NCBI RefSeq assembly: GCF_017939625.1
Contig: NZ_JAGKTC010000001.1
Coordinates: 1,164,778-1,228,777 of the forward strand
Source of the DNA: Pseudoxanthomonas helianthi
GTDB taxonomy: Bacteria > Pseudomonadota > Gammaproteobacteria > Xanthomonadales > Xanthomonadaceae
Direction of reading: 5' to 3'
DNA length: 64,000 nucleotides
Of this stretch, positions 52,269-61,212 are shown in pieces. The notes beneath the pieces were generated by a model. The model was not told the origin of the DNA. It made no database searches and was given only the letters and a program-made list of their open reading frames with translations. Numbering within the stretch: the first letter of the stretch is position 1; each line of letters begins with the position of its first letter. The position numbers and the translations under genes are program-made.

Positions 52269-53831
52269 TCAGTTGATGTGCTTGCGTTGCAGTTTGGTGG
52301 TGTCGGTTTCCAGCGATTCGCGGATGGCGTCGCCGCGGCGCAGCGCGTCGATGTTCTCCTGCGAGGCCGGGGTGACGATGCGCGGGGTGACGAACACGAC
52401 CAGCTCGGTGCGATTACCGCGGAAGCCGTCGGAGCGGAACAGCCGACCGATGATCGGGATGTCGCCCAGGATCGGGAACTTGTCCACGGTCTTCGATGCC
52501 GAGGTGTCGAGCAGGCCGGAAATCACGATGGTTTCGCCGGCATGCACGTTGATCTCGGTTTCGGTGCGGCGGGTCAGGAAGCCCGGGACGCCTTCCACCT
52601 GCACGGCCGGATCGATGCGGCTGACTTCGGCCATGATCGAGGTGGCGATCTGGTTCGCGGCGTTGACCGTCGGCGAGATGTTCAGACGGATGCCGTATTC
52701 CTTGTACTCGACCTGACTCTGGCCGAGGATCGACGGGATCACGATCGGCACTTCGCCACCCACCAGGAAGGTGGCGTTGCTGCCGCTCTTGGCGCTGAGC
52801 TTGGGCGAGGCCAGCACCCATGCCTTGCCGCGGTTCATCAGCAGATTGATGCTGGAGGCAATGGTGGTGGCGATGCCGAAATAGGCCTGGGTTCCGGGCA
52901 GCTTGGTGGGCAGGTCGTCCTTGATGTCCTCGAACGTGTCGTTGTCCTTCGGCAACACGCGGAAATAGTTGTTGGTGGTGACATCGCGGATCAAACCGCC
53001 GACGGGACCGCCGATGACCGAATCCCAGCGAATGCCCAGCTCGTCCACGGCGTTCTTGTTGAACTCCATGATCTGCACGTCCATCATCACCATCGGCCGC
53101 ATCCCGACCGGATCCTGACCGGCGAAGTTCAGGATCTGCGGATAGGCTTTCTGCAGCAGCGCGATGCGCTGCGTGGTGGCTTCGTCCAGGTCGCGCCCGG
53201 ACACGATCACGTTCGGCCCGACCGACTTGACCACCAGTCCCGGCACGTCGCCGAGCAATTCGCGCACGGTGTCGGCCAGCCCGTCGCCCCTGATCGGCGT
53301 GACCGTCACCGGCACGTCGCGTTGCGAACCGTCGCCCAGCCACAAGTGCACGTTGGTATCGCCTGCAGCGGTACCGATCAGCACGACTTCACCGCGGCCG
53401 ACCGTGTAGACGTTGACCACCTCGCCGTTGCCGACGGCGACGCGGCGCAGCGTACCCGGCACCCGGTGCACCACCGCCTGGCCGGCGTACAGGCTCAACT
53501 TGCGTGGCAACAACGGCGCACTCGAAGGCCGGCCGTCGCCGGCCAGGGCCTCGGCCCGTGCTTGCGAGCCGGAGCCCGAACCCAGCACGTCCTGGATCGC
53601 CGCAGCCGCGCTTCCGGTGATTTGCTGTGTATCCCGTGCCGCGCCTGCCTGGTCCCTCGCCGGCGTCAGTTCGGCCGGGGTGACCGCCGGCTGCGCCACC
53701 TGTTTCGGCGCGATCGCAGGCGTCGGTGTTTGCGCCATCGCGGCCGCCTGCATCACGCACAAGGCGAAAAACACTGCGACAAACCCTTCCTTGCGGCGCC
53801 GCACGGGCCCGCGTCCTTTCGTCTCCGTCAT
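52269..53831 (-). CDS. cpaC: Tad pilus secretin CpaC/RcpA
   Basis: A 520-residue secretin with a signal region (VAVFFALCVMQAAAMAQ), a Pro/Ala-rich spacer, an N-terminal secretin/BON-like domain (LYAGQAVVHRVPGTLRRVAVG) and the secretin core: VMMDVQIMEFNKNAVDELGI, WVLASPKLSAKSGSNATFLVGGEVP, and the C-terminal FPILGDIPIIGRLFRSDGF and TELVVFVTPRIV. It forms the outer-membrane pilus channel. The ATG at 53831 is chosen over one at 53867. 7 nt after cpaB. Confidence 0.93.
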   Translation of the reverse strand: MTETKGRGPVRRRKEGFVAVFFALCVMQAAAMAQTPTPAIAPKQVAQPAVTPAELTPARDQAGAARDTQQITGSAAAAIQDVLGSGSGSQARAEALAGDGRPSSAPLLPRKLSLYAGQAVVHRVPGTLRRVAVGNGEVVNVYTVGRGEVVLIGTAAGDTNVHLWLGDGSQRDVPVTVTPIRGDGLADTVRELLGDVPGLVVKSVGPNVIVSGRDLDEATTQRIALLQKAYPQILNFAGQDPVGMRPMVMMDVQIMEFNKNAVDELGIRWDSVIGGPVGGLIRDVTTNNYFRVLPKDNDTFEDIKDDLPTKLPGTQAYFGIATTIASSINLLMNRGKAWVLASPKLSAKSGSNATFLVGGEVPIVIPSILGQSQVEYKEYGIRLNISPTVNAANQIATSIMAEVSRIDPAVQVEGVPGFLTRRTETEINVHAGETIVISGLLDTSASKTVDKFPILGDIPIIGRLFRSDGFRGNRTELVVFVTPRIVTPASQENIDALRRGDAIRESLETDTTKLQRKHIN

Positions 53832-53838
53832 GCCGTTC

Positions 53839-54645
53839 TCAGCCCTTTCCGCCAATGATGAATTCAATACCGCTGCTGCCGCGCGCGCCGCCTGCGCCCA
53901 ACGATTGCAGCAGCTCGTTCTCGCTCAGGCCGCTGGCCGATCCTGGCGAGGTGTCGTGCAGTTCGCGTAGCAACACGCGCAGGTTGCCGGCCTTCGACGC
54001 GACCGCCAGCTGATTGGCCTGCCGGTGGTCCAGTTCGAGAGTCACGCTGGAGAAGCCTTGCGCTTCGTCGTCGGTCTCTCCTTCCGGCGTTACCTTCTCG
54101 CCGACACGGCTGCCAGTCGCCAGCACCTTGATCTGGCTCAGCAACGGCAACACCTCGACGCCAGTCGCCGTGCCCTGCTCAGCGTCCTTCATGAACAGGA
54201 TGTCGATCAGATCGCCCGGGGCAATCATTCCTGAAACCGAGTTGTTTTCGTCCACGCTCAGCGTGTACGCAACCTTGCCTTGCGGGATCACTTTCGAGAA
54301 CTGGTCGTACAACGGCACCAGTGCTGCCGCGCTGAGCGGTGCACCACCGCGCACGGGCGCACGCAGCATGCGCCCCTCGTACTCCGTGTGGTTCTCGGGA
54401 GTGACTGCGTCGGCCGGAGCCAACTCGGCGGGCACGCTGCGCGAAGCCAGATCGCCGGCCGCGATGATCGCGCCCTGCGGCATGTCCTCGACCGGCACCG
54501 CGACCTGGACCATTTCCCTGTCGTCACGGGTGCGTTCGTCGACCTGCTTCTGTACGTAGCGCACCGCGATCAGCGCGGCGAGGATCGCCATCACCACGGC
54601 GATGATGATGTAGAGCAGGTTCCTGCTGATGTTCGGTTTCTGCAT
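53839..54645 (-). CDS. cpaB: Tad pilus assembly protein CpaB/RcpC
   Basis: A 268-residue protein with an N-terminal membrane helix (LLYIIIAVVMAILAALIAV), an SAF/antifreeze-like domain (VPVEDMPQGAIIAAGDLASR) and an RcpC domain (AYTLSVDENNSVSGMIAPGDLIDILF, given by its ends). It ends in a region rich in G and S. It supports secretin assembly in the periplasm. Followed by cpaC and tadA in the usual Tad order, but without tadZ/cpaE between them. Confidence 0.92.
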   Translation of the reverse strand: MQKPNISRNLLYIIIAVVMAILAALIAVRYVQKQVDERTRDDREMVQVAVPVEDMPQGAIIAAGDLASRSVPAELAPADAVTPENHTEYEGRMLRAPVRGGAPLSAAALVPLYDQFSKVIPQGKVAYTLSVDENNSVSGMIAPGDLIDILFMKDAEQGTATGVEVLPLLSQIKVLATGSRVGEKVTPEGETDDEAQGFSSVTLELDHRQANQLAVASKAGNLRVLLRELHDTSPGSASGLSENELLQSLGAGGARGSSGIEFIIGGKG

Positions 54646-54673
54646 GGGTGGTTGCGCTTGGTCTGTGGGGCGT

Positions 54674-54880
54674 TTACGAGCGGATCGGGATGTCGGACCA
54701 CGAAATGGCGTAGACGAACGCCGAATACGCTTCCTTCAGCGCGGTCACGACGTCGTCGATGATGCTGGGGCGGGCGATCAGCACGATCACCACCAGCATC
54801 ACCACGACGGTGTATTCGATGGTGGCCTGGCCCCGCTGGCGGCGGCGCGCGGCGATGGCATCGGCGTGGATCCGGTTCAT
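54674..54880 (-). CDS. Second Flp-type pilin-like peptide
   Basis: A 68-residue protein: a basic leader ending RRRQRGQ, then ATIEYTVVVMLVVIVLIARPS, a class III signal with the Glu at +5 of the hydrophobic segment, then a 30-residue helical tail (AYSAFVYAISWSDIPIRS). It resembles Flp/TadE minor pilins cut by a TadV-type prepilin peptidase. The start overlaps the preceding secreted-protein gene by 4 nt. It lies 28 nt before cpaB. Confidence 0.78.
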   Translation of the reverse strand: MNRIHADAIAARRRQRGQATIEYTVVVMLVVIVLIARPSIIDDVVTALKEAYSAFVYAISWSDIPIRS

Positions 54881-55557
54881 TCGATCACCGCGATGACGAC
54901 GGTTCCGGCCTGCGACTTGCTGGAGGAGACGGTGACCCGCTTGTCGCCATTGACATAGCGGGTGACGCACTCGGCGCTGCTGGTCTTGCAGGGGGTCTTG
55001 GCCGGTTCTCTCACGTAGCCCTTCGGCGCCAGGTTCCTGGCGTAGAAGTCGCTGTTTTGCTGCGGGCTGTAGCGATTGACCATGCTGATCGTCCGTACCC
55101 GCGCCGGCGTGTCCAGGTAGACGATGTCCTCGGCCACCGTGGTATCCGGCATGCGTGCGAAACCCGCGCCGATGCTGTCGGCGGATGGCGGTTTCTTCGG
55201 CAACTCCATGACCCCGATCTGGCCCTGGGTGGAATTGCCCGCCTGGGTCAGCTCCACGGTGATGTAGTGCTTGGCATCGCGGGTCGGGTAACCGAGCACG
55301 CTCTTGCCGCGATGCGGCGTGTCGATCATGCGCCGGCCCCATTCCTCCCGGTAGAACGCCTTGACCTTGTCGACCGGCAACGGCACGGTGAAGCGGCTGG
55401 CGCGCATGTGCAGGCCGTTGTAGAGCATGTCGTCGCTGACGATCTCGCCCTTCGCCCCTTCCGGCACCGGAACCTCGGGCCAATCCGCGGCGATCGCAGG
55501 CCACGTCGTCGACGCGAGCAGTGCGAGAGCGGCCGCGGGGTAACGACGATGTCTCAT
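54877..55557 (-). CDS. Secreted protein of unknown function in the Tad operon
   Basis: A 226-residue protein with a signal peptide (AALALLASTTWPAIAADW) and a mature domain containing ASRFTVPLPVDKVKAFYREEWGRR (given by its ends), VELTQAGNSTQGQIGVMEL and a Cys pair (CKTSSAEC). No family recognised; the alternation of strands and helices suggests two small alpha/beta modules. ATGA overlaps join it to the TadE-like gene before and the pilin-like gene after, so it is probably a pilus-associated periplasmic factor. Confidence 0.75.
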   Translation of the reverse strand: MRHRRYPAAALALLASTTWPAIAADWPEVPVPEGAKGEIVSDDMLYNGLHMRASRFTVPLPVDKVKAFYREEWGRRMIDTPHRGKSVLGYPTRDAKHYITVELTQAGNSTQGQIGVMELPKKPPSADSIGAGFARMPDTTVAEDIVYLDTPARVRTISMVNRYSPQQNSDFYARNLAPKGYVREPAKTPCKTSSAECVTRYVNGDKRVTVSSSKSQAGTVVIAVIE

Positions 55558-56366
55558 CTCCTTCCCCTGACCGGATATTCGGCGAGCTTGTCCGAGGGAA
55601 CGATGTCGGGTTCCACCGTGCCGGGTTCCAGCCGGCTGATCGCTCCGATCACCGGCAGGAATTCCAGCGGCTTGAACATGTCCAGCACCTTGTCCAGGCC
55701 TTGCAGGTTGGACGACGGTGCCAGCGGCCGGATCGTCTTGACCACGCTGCGGCTGCCGCTGCGGGGACCGGACGCGTTCCATGCGTCGACCAAGAGGGTT
55801 TGTTTGCGGTCGAGTACCAGGTTGAGATTGTCCAGTGGTTCTAGATAGCGCGCGCGCGAACCATCCGAGAGCTGGAGGTCACGAATGTTCAACTTGACGT
55901 TCGCCGTGACGTAGCCGCGGCTGTTGGGCGGGAACCTGCCGACCCTGGGCAACAGGTTCAGCGCATCGTCCATGCGCCCGGGCGACCCGGTCTGGCTCAG
56001 GCGGCGAAGCTGCAGGTTGTCGCGCTCCAGCAGTTTGCGGTTAGAGAACGTGTTCAACATCTGGTCGCCGAACTCGCCGCTGGTTGGAACGGCGCCGAGG
56101 TTGCTGCGGATCCGTGCATCGGCCGCGGCGAAGTTCCGGTCCAGTGCCTTGCGCTCGGCCTCGCGCTGGTTCGGCAGCGCGTAGTCCTTCGACACGGAGG
56201 CTTCCCACGCCGCGTTGCGCGCCGCCTGCTGCGCCATCTGGTTGATGTGGCCGTACTTGGCCACGATGGGGATCAGCAGGAACAACGGCACCAGCACCGC
56301 CGCCATCACCGCCAGTTCGGTCAACGCCTGTCCGCGCATGGCACGCGGCGACAAGAATCCTTGCAT
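55554..56366 (-). CDS. TadE/TadG-like pilus assembly protein
   Basis: A 270-residue protein with N-terminal RGQALTELAVMAAVLVPLFLLIP, the TadE-type pseudopilin segment with Glu after a G-Q-A cleavage region, then KYGHINQMAQQAARNAAWEAS and a periplasmic region. No von Willebrand domain. It has 4-nt overlap with the next gene. Confidence 0.85.
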   Translation of the reverse strand: MQGFLSPRAMRGQALTELAVMAAVLVPLFLLIPIVAKYGHINQMAQQAARNAAWEASVSKDYALPNQREAERKALDRNFAAADARIRSNLGAVPTSGEFGDQMLNTFSNRKLLERDNLQLRRLSQTGSPGRMDDALNLLPRVGRFPPNSRGYVTANVKLNIRDLQLSDGSRARYLEPLDNLNLVLDRKQTLLVDAWNASGPRSGSRSVVKTIRPLAPSSNLQGLDKVLDMFKPLEFLPVIGAISRLEPGTVEPDIVPSDKLAEYPVRGRR

Positions 56367-56368
56367 GT

Positions 56369-57166
56369 TCAGCCTCCCGTTGCCGTTGCGTCCAGCGCGC
56401 GCGCTACTTCCGGCAGCAAACCCTTGCTCACCGTCATCGATTGCAACTGCACGATGCAGCCGCTGGCGCCCTCCGCCGGCTTGGCTTGCAGCGGAATCGG
56501 ATTGAGGTAATCCATCGGACCCTGCGTCGCGCAACCGGTCTGCGCCGGGCCATCGTCTATGCCCCACGCCCGCCCGCCGGACCACTCGCACACTTCCTGA
56601 TCCTCGCTGCGCCAGCGCAAGCACGGTTGGCCGCCCACTTGCGCGACTCCGATGCGCTGAAAGCCAAGCACCTTGGCCTGTTCATCCTGTTCGGCCGAGC
56701 CCGGGGCTTCGTCCGCTTCGCCGCGGTCGCGGTAGTCGTCATTGCCTTCCGCGACGACCTCTTCCAATCGGGCCATGCACACGCCCTTGTCTTCGGTCGC
56801 GGCCTGCAGGTCCATCACCCCGAGTTTCCACGAGGTTTCCCGCGCGTAGGCGCCGCGCGCATCGATCCACAGCTCCACCTGCCCGGTGCCCAGCTTGCCG
56901 ATTTCGTCCGGGCCCAGTTCCTTCACCGGCCAACCGGCCGCCTTGCAGTTGGCCATGCGGCTGGCGTATTCCTCGCGGGCGGAATTCCTGCCGTCCTTGA
57001 CCTCTTCCCAACGCAAGGTCGCCTGGATCGACGGACGGCCATTGTCGCTGCCCGCCCCGTCAGCAGCGTCGGAAGGGCCGGTCGCCGAATGGCAACCCGC
57101 GGCGACCGACAGACAGGCCAGCGTAAGGGCCGCCGCGATACCCCTGTGAATTCCCCGCCGCTTCAT
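56369..57166 (-). CDS. Lipoprotein of unknown function in the Tad operon
   Basis: A 265-residue lipoprotein with lipobox VAAGC after a basic n-region (MKRRGIHRG). The mature protein contains WEEVKDGRNSAREEYASRMAN and several Cys (CMARLEE, CLRWRSEDQEVCEW, GCATQG, GCIVQL), consistent with two disulfides. No family recognised. Its start overlaps the TadG-like stop by 4 nt. It may play the TadD- or pilotin-like role, but no TPR pattern is visible. Confidence 0.75.
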   Translation of the reverse strand: MKRRGIHRGIAAALTLACLSVAAGCHSATGPSDAADGAGSDNGRPSIQATLRWEEVKDGRNSAREEYASRMANCKAAGWPVKELGPDEIGKLGTGQVELWIDARGAYARETSWKLGVMDLQAATEDKGVCMARLEEVVAEGNDDYRDRGEADEAPGSAEQDEQAKVLGFQRIGVAQVGGQPCLRWRSEDQEVCEWSGGRAWGIDDGPAQTGCATQGPMDYLNPIPLQAKPAEGASGCIVQLQSMTVSKGLLPEVARALDATATGG

Positions 57167-58641
57167 GGCGCCCCTACCAGCAGCAACCGATCGGTAAGCG
57201 GCGTTTCCACCAGGCGCGCCTGCCAGTACGGACTGAACATGCTGCCCTGCTCGAACTTGCGGTCGCTGCGACCCCACACCATGCGCTGGAATGGCGCATA
57301 GTTGTACGGACGGTTGAAATAGACCTGCGCACTGGCCATCGCGCGGATGTCGCCGTCGCGTGCCTTGTCTTCCAGCTTCATACGACCCACGCCCATGCCG
57401 ATCGCCGAACTGGTACGCGCGCGTTCGGCCTTGGTGGTGACTTCGACGGTGTAGATCGGCCCGGCCTTGGCGCCTTCCGGCGTTTCCGAATAGCCGCGCT
57501 TCACGTCGTCGTACTTGTGCGAGATGCCGTACCGGTATCCGCGGAAATACGCGTCCTTGTCCTGGAAGCCGCCATCGTCCACGGCGGGATCGTCTTCGAT
57601 GAACTTGCCTGACAGGCTGTTCTTCTTGACGCCGTTATAGGCCTTGTAGGTGCGGTTGTCGTACGGCGATTTCCAACCGCGGTCGTTGTTCATGCCGCGG
57701 AAGAATTTCGGCCGCGGGTTCTTGTTGGTCGCCTGCGTGCCGCCCCAGCCCAACGGGAAATCGATGTCGAAAATCGGCCACACGCCGAAACTGAATTCGT
57801 GCGTGTCCACGCCCGACCAGCGGTCGTACTCGATCATGTCGGTGCCGCCGTTGCTGCTGAAGCCGAACAAGCCATGCGTCTTGCGGTCGCGGGTGAATTC
57901 GTCGCGCGAGGCCATCACCACATTGCGATAGCGTTCGCCGCCGGTGTTGGTGCGGCCGGGCCCGCCGTTGTTCTGGCCGGGATTGAAATGGTCGAGCTGT
58001 TCGTTCGCGGCGATGATGTTCTTCTCCAGCACGCCGCGCGCCGCGAGGCTCAGTTTTGCGCCCGGTGCGTTGTCCTCGACCACCTTGCCGGCCATGGCCT
58101 GCACGTTCAGCGAACTGCCCAGGTCGCCCAATGCCAGGCTGGCCGCCTTGGCGTAGGCGAAATTCATGACCTGGTCCAAGCCGGTGATCGCCCCGTTGAG
58201 GATCGGGATCTCCGCCTTGCGAAAAACCTTCAAGGCCTGGTTCACCGCCTGCATGGCGCGGTCCAGCGCGGTCAGCGCCTGGCCGACGTAGGGCACCCAG
58301 AACAGGAAGTCCTGCGCCGTGTCGATGAAGTCGCCGAAGTTGTCCGAGGTGCTGTGGATCATGGTCACCCAGGAATTCAGGCTGACCATCTGCGCGATCG
58401 CCACTTCGTTGGCGACGCGGCCGCGGTTGAGGTAGGCGGCAAGGTTGCGGGCGCGTGCCTGTTCGACCGCGATGCTGTAGGCCGCGGCGTCGGCCGCGTT
58501 CGTCAGTTCCACCTTTTTGCCGACGACCTGGCCGGTGTTGAAGGTCACCAGCAGGCCGACGCACAGCACCAGCAGGAATACCAGCGCCAGCGGCATCGCT
58601 TGCCCGGTCTGGCGCGCTGCAAACCCCGTTGGCTTCTCCAT
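57163..58641 (-). CDS. TadG-like pilus assembly protein
   Basis: A 492-residue protein with the TadG N-terminal module: RQTGQAMPLALVFLLVLCVG membrane helix and KKVELTNAADAAAYSIAVEQARARN, then a large periplasmic domain of about 430 residues with no von Willebrand A motif (no DxSxS). GGAG 5 nt before the ATG at 58641 decides the start against 58656. It is 129 nt behind flp and begins the translationally coupled gene chain. Confidence 0.87.
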   Translation of the reverse strand: MEKPTGFAARQTGQAMPLALVFLLVLCVGLLVTFNTGQVVGKKVELTNAADAAAYSIAVEQARARNLAAYLNRGRVANEVAIAQMVSLNSWVTMIHSTSDNFGDFIDTAQDFLFWVPYVGQALTALDRAMQAVNQALKVFRKAEIPILNGAITGLDQVMNFAYAKAASLALGDLGSSLNVQAMAGKVVEDNAPGAKLSLAARGVLEKNIIAANEQLDHFNPGQNNGGPGRTNTGGERYRNVVMASRDEFTRDRKTHGLFGFSSNGGTDMIEYDRWSGVDTHEFSFGVWPIFDIDFPLGWGGTQATNKNPRPKFFRGMNNDRGWKSPYDNRTYKAYNGVKKNSLSGKFIEDDPAVDDGGFQDKDAYFRGYRYGISHKYDDVKRGYSETPEGAKAGPIYTVEVTTKAERARTSSAIGMGVGRMKLEDKARDGDIRAMASAQVYFNRPYNYAPFQRMVWGRSDRKFEQGSMFSPYWQARLVETPLTDRLLLVGAP

Positions 58642-58770
58642 GGTCGCTCCCTGCATGTCGTCGCTGCGTCCTGGTTTCGTGGGCAGCGGGAAGAATTGCC
58701 ATCAGCACTGCGCATGCGGCGCGCGCGAACGCGGCGCCCCATGCGCAGTCGCCTTTCTGTCAGACGTGGA

Positions 58771-59040
58771 TCACTTGTTCTTGTAAGCGTCCATGCCCTT
58801 GGTCTTGTCCGCTTCCGACTGCGCGGAGTTGGCCTGGTTCTTCGCGCGATTGATGCTCTGGGTCGCGGACTGACCCGACAATTCCTTGGCGATACCCGCG
58901 GCCTGGCCACGCACCGTGCCGCCGAAGAACGTGAAGACGCCGATGGCCGCGATGGCAATCAGTGCAACGATGATGATGTATTCGGTCATGCCTTGGCCGC
59001 GCTGACTGCGACGGCCGGTCAGAGAGATGCTGCGCTTCAT
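58771..59040 (-). CDS. flp: Flp-family major pilin
   Basis: An 89-residue prepilin: basic leader with RSQRGQG, cleavage expected after Gly, then MTEYIIIVALIAIAAIGVFT with the invariant Glu and Tyr of Flp pilins. A hydrophilic, Gln/Ala/Lys-rich tail of about 45 residues (AKELSGQSATQSINRAKNQ...) follows, longer than in the smallest Flp pilins. A perfect AGGAGG ribosome site and a separate AT-rich promoter region suggest high expression. First gene of the Tad locus. Confidence 0.93.
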   Translation of the reverse strand: MKRSISLTGRRSQRGQGMTEYIIIVALIAIAAIGVFTFFGGTVRGQAAGIAKELSGQSATQSINRAKNQANSAQSEADKTKGMDAYKNK

Positions 59041-59475
59041 GAACTTCCTCCTGGTTGAAGTTGTGGGGACATCCCCGATGCGACCAACCCGCGCGGCGGC
59101 ATCCGGCTTCGCCGCTACGTCGCGGTTGATGGGCACGGCGATATTTCAGGTTCCTTCGCATCACAACGCGGCAGTGCGTATTCCCCCGAGCCATGCGAGC
59201 GCGAACATAGCGGATGAACCGCTACGTCTTCTTGATGTTCATTAATTTCACAGAACAACGACATTGATGAGTCCCGCCAATCGGTCACATCACCGTTGCA
59301 ACGTACTGCACGGAATTGGGATTTTTGCGGCCCCTTTTCCTTGCAATATGCGACGTCGGGTCGACCCGAACGTCGCCTTATTTCTGAAAAATGATCTTCA
59401 CTTTGCTTAATTTCACGCGCAAATCACAACGTTGAACTCTGACGTTCGACACGGATTCGTGTGCGGGCGAGCATG
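59041..59475 (-). promoter_or_regulatory. AT-rich leader/promoter region of the flp-tad locus
   Basis: A 435-nt gap without a convincing gene and visibly more AT-rich than its surroundings. At 59351-59375 lies a palindrome: centre TCGGGTCGACCCGA with 5-bp outer arms CGACG/CGTCG and one bulged A. It could be a regulator site or a hairpin in the flp leader. No sigma-54 TGGC-N8-TTGC motif was found by eye. Confidence 0.45.
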
Positions 59476-59501
59476 AAAAAAGGGCCGGCTTCGCCGACCC
59501 T
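59476..59501 (-). terminator. Intrinsic terminator of the OmpA-like gene
   Basis: Read on the minus strand: stem AGGGTCGGC / GCCGGCCCT (one G-T pair) with a GAA loop, followed by TTTTTT. It lies 23 nt after the OmpA-like stop and isolates flp from upstream transcription. Confidence 0.85.
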
Positions 59502-59524
59502 TCGACTTGGAACTTGTGTGCTGA

Positions 59525-60535
59525 TTACGATTGTTTCACCAGCTCCACGCGCCGGTTCTTGGCCTTGCCTTCCTCGGTCTTGTTGTCGGCCACTGGTTGG
59601 TCTTGGCCGAATCCTTTTGCACTCAACCGCGCGGCATCAATGCCCTTGGCGACAATGGCGGCGACGACTGCGCCGGCGCGGCCTTCCGACAGCTTCTGGT
59701 TGTGTGCAGCGTCGCCGGTATTGTCGGTATGGCCGTTGACCGAAAGCTTCAACGCCGGGTCATCCCTCAATAGTTGCACCACCTGGTCGATCTGCGGCAG
59801 AGAATCCGGCAGCATCTCGGTCTTGTCGGTGGCGAAATTGACCTGCAACGCGACCTTGCCGGCACTGTCCAGTTGCTGCTTGAGCTGCGATGCCGGTATC
59901 AATTGCGCAGTCTGCGCGAACGCCTTTTCCTGCCCCACCAGGTACCAGCCCTGCGCCGAATTGGTGACCAGGTGGACCCAGATGTTGCCGTCGTTGCGAC
60001 GGACGACGTAGGTCGTCGCCGGCTCGTTGTAAACGTCTCCCAAGGCGCCATTGAACCCCTGCGCGATCTCGTCGCCCCAACCTTCGACCGTTTCATTGGG
60101 GATTTTCTCTTCCGATATCTTCTGGCCACCCATCTGCGTGATGAGGGCCTCGAAGTTCTTCTTCACTTCGAATTCCGACATCTCCCTGCCTTCCGCCGGC
60201 ACGAATTCCGCACCGTAGAACTTGCCTTCAACCCAGCGCGGTTCGCCCTTGATCCAGAACGGGAAACGGGCGAAGTCCTTGCTCACGTGGTTCCTGCCTT
60301 CGCTGGTGTACCCGGTGGGCAAGGCGAGATACGGGAAATCCCCCAGCGCTACGGTGCTGACCGGAATGCTGCTGATATCGAACGATTGGGTTTTTGGCCC
60401 CGTCGCGGCGTTGTCGGTCGCCGCCGGCGTCGTTGGCTCGGTAGCGGATTGCGATGCAGGTTCGTCATGCGGCTTGCAGGCGGCCAGCGCAAGGAGAGCG
60501 GCCAGCGCCAATGCGGTCCGAGCGGTGTTCTTCAT
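59525..60535 (-). CDS. OmpA-family peptidoglycan-binding lipoprotein
   Basis: A 336-residue lipoprotein with lipobox LAAC. It has a Thr/Ala-rich spacer, a central unrecognised domain (FARFPFWIKGEPRWVEGKFYG, given by its ends, to about residue 205) and a C-terminal OmpA domain: LQVNFATDKTEMLPDS, LKLSVNGHTDNTGDAAHNQKLSEGRAGAV (by its ends), LSAKGFGQDQPVADN, KNRRVELV. The NGHTDNTG and GR/RR residues bind diaminopimelate of peptidoglycan. It is upstream of flp on the same strand and may anchor the pilus machinery, but has its own terminator. Confidence 0.9.
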   Translation of the reverse strand: MKNTARTALALAALLALAACKPHDEPASQSATEPTTPAATDNAATGPKTQSFDISSIPVSTVALGDFPYLALPTGYTSEGRNHVSKDFARFPFWIKGEPRWVEGKFYGAEFVPAEGREMSEFEVKKNFEALITQMGGQKISEEKIPNETVEGWGDEIAQGFNGALGDVYNEPATTYVVRRNDGNIWVHLVTNSAQGWYLVGQEKAFAQTAQLIPASQLKQQLDSAGKVALQVNFATDKTEMLPDSLPQIDQVVQLLRDDPALKLSVNGHTDNTGDAAHNQKLSEGRAGAVVAAIVAKGIDAARLSAKGFGQDQPVADNKTEEGKAKNRRVELVKQS

Positions 60536-60607
60536 CCACGGTTCCTTTGATCGATGAGGTTGTAGGCGACGGCGCATGCCGTGGCCGGTATTCGATGACC
60601 CGCAACG

Positions 60608-61072
60608 TCAATGTTGGGCATCCATCTGTTTTTGCATGTCCCTGGCCATCTGGCCCATCTGGTTGCCGAACTGCTTGATCTGTTCGCACGCCTGGGTCTT
60701 TTGCTGCGCGCTGGCGCTGCCGAACTTGTCGATGGTTTGCTTGAACGCGGCGTCGTGCAGGCGGTCGAACGCGCCGCCGTCGTAACCTTCGGCGACGTAT
60801 TTGGCCCGCAGATCGGCGGTGCCGGCGTCCGCTTGCGCCTGGGTGCCCAGCTGGCAAGCGACCGCGGAGGCCTGCAACTTCGCGCCGCCCTCGATCATGG
60901 CGACCTTGGCTTCATCGAATGCCTTGCCCGTCACCGCCGGCGCCGCCGCGGGTTCGGTGGACGGCGTCGCGCTGGAAGCCCCTGCCTGCACGGCGCCTTG
61001 AGCCGGCTTGTTGCAGGCCGCCAGCGCAAGCGGCAGCAGGAAAACGGCGAAGCGTGGGTACTTTTTCGGCAT
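60608..61072 (-). CDS. Small lipoprotein of unknown function
   Basis: A 154-residue lipoprotein with lipobox LAAC after FAVFLLPLALAAC, an Ala/Thr/Pro-rich spacer and a helical domain with two Cys (VACQLGTQ and KTQACEQI) that may pair. The C-terminus is Met/Gln-rich (QMGQMARDMQKQMDAQ). The start at 61072 is preceded by AGGA; a TTG 6 nt upstream is rejected. It is 72 nt upstream of the OmpA-like gene on the same strand and probably co-transcribed. Confidence 0.75.
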   Translation of the reverse strand: MPKKYPRFAVFLLPLALAACNKPAQGAVQAGASSATPSTEPAAAPAVTGKAFDEAKVAMIEGGAKLQASAVACQLGTQAQADAGTADLRAKYVAEGYDGGAFDRLHDAAFKQTIDKFGSASAQQKTQACEQIKQFGNQMGQMARDMQKQMDAQH

Positions 61073-61212
61073 GAACAATCATCCTTGGGAGAAGGCGACG
61101 CAGTATAGGCAGCGCCTTGCGAACGCTCGTTAGCCTCGCGTCAACGCGATCGGCCCGATCGCCTTGTTGCAATGATGGTCGGCACGCTTTCGGGAATTCC
61201 TGCGGCAACGGC

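Noticed and set aside
57163-58641. TadG with von Willebrand A domain
   Set aside because: The N-terminal TadG module is present, but no DxSxS metal-binding motif is seen in the long periplasmic region.
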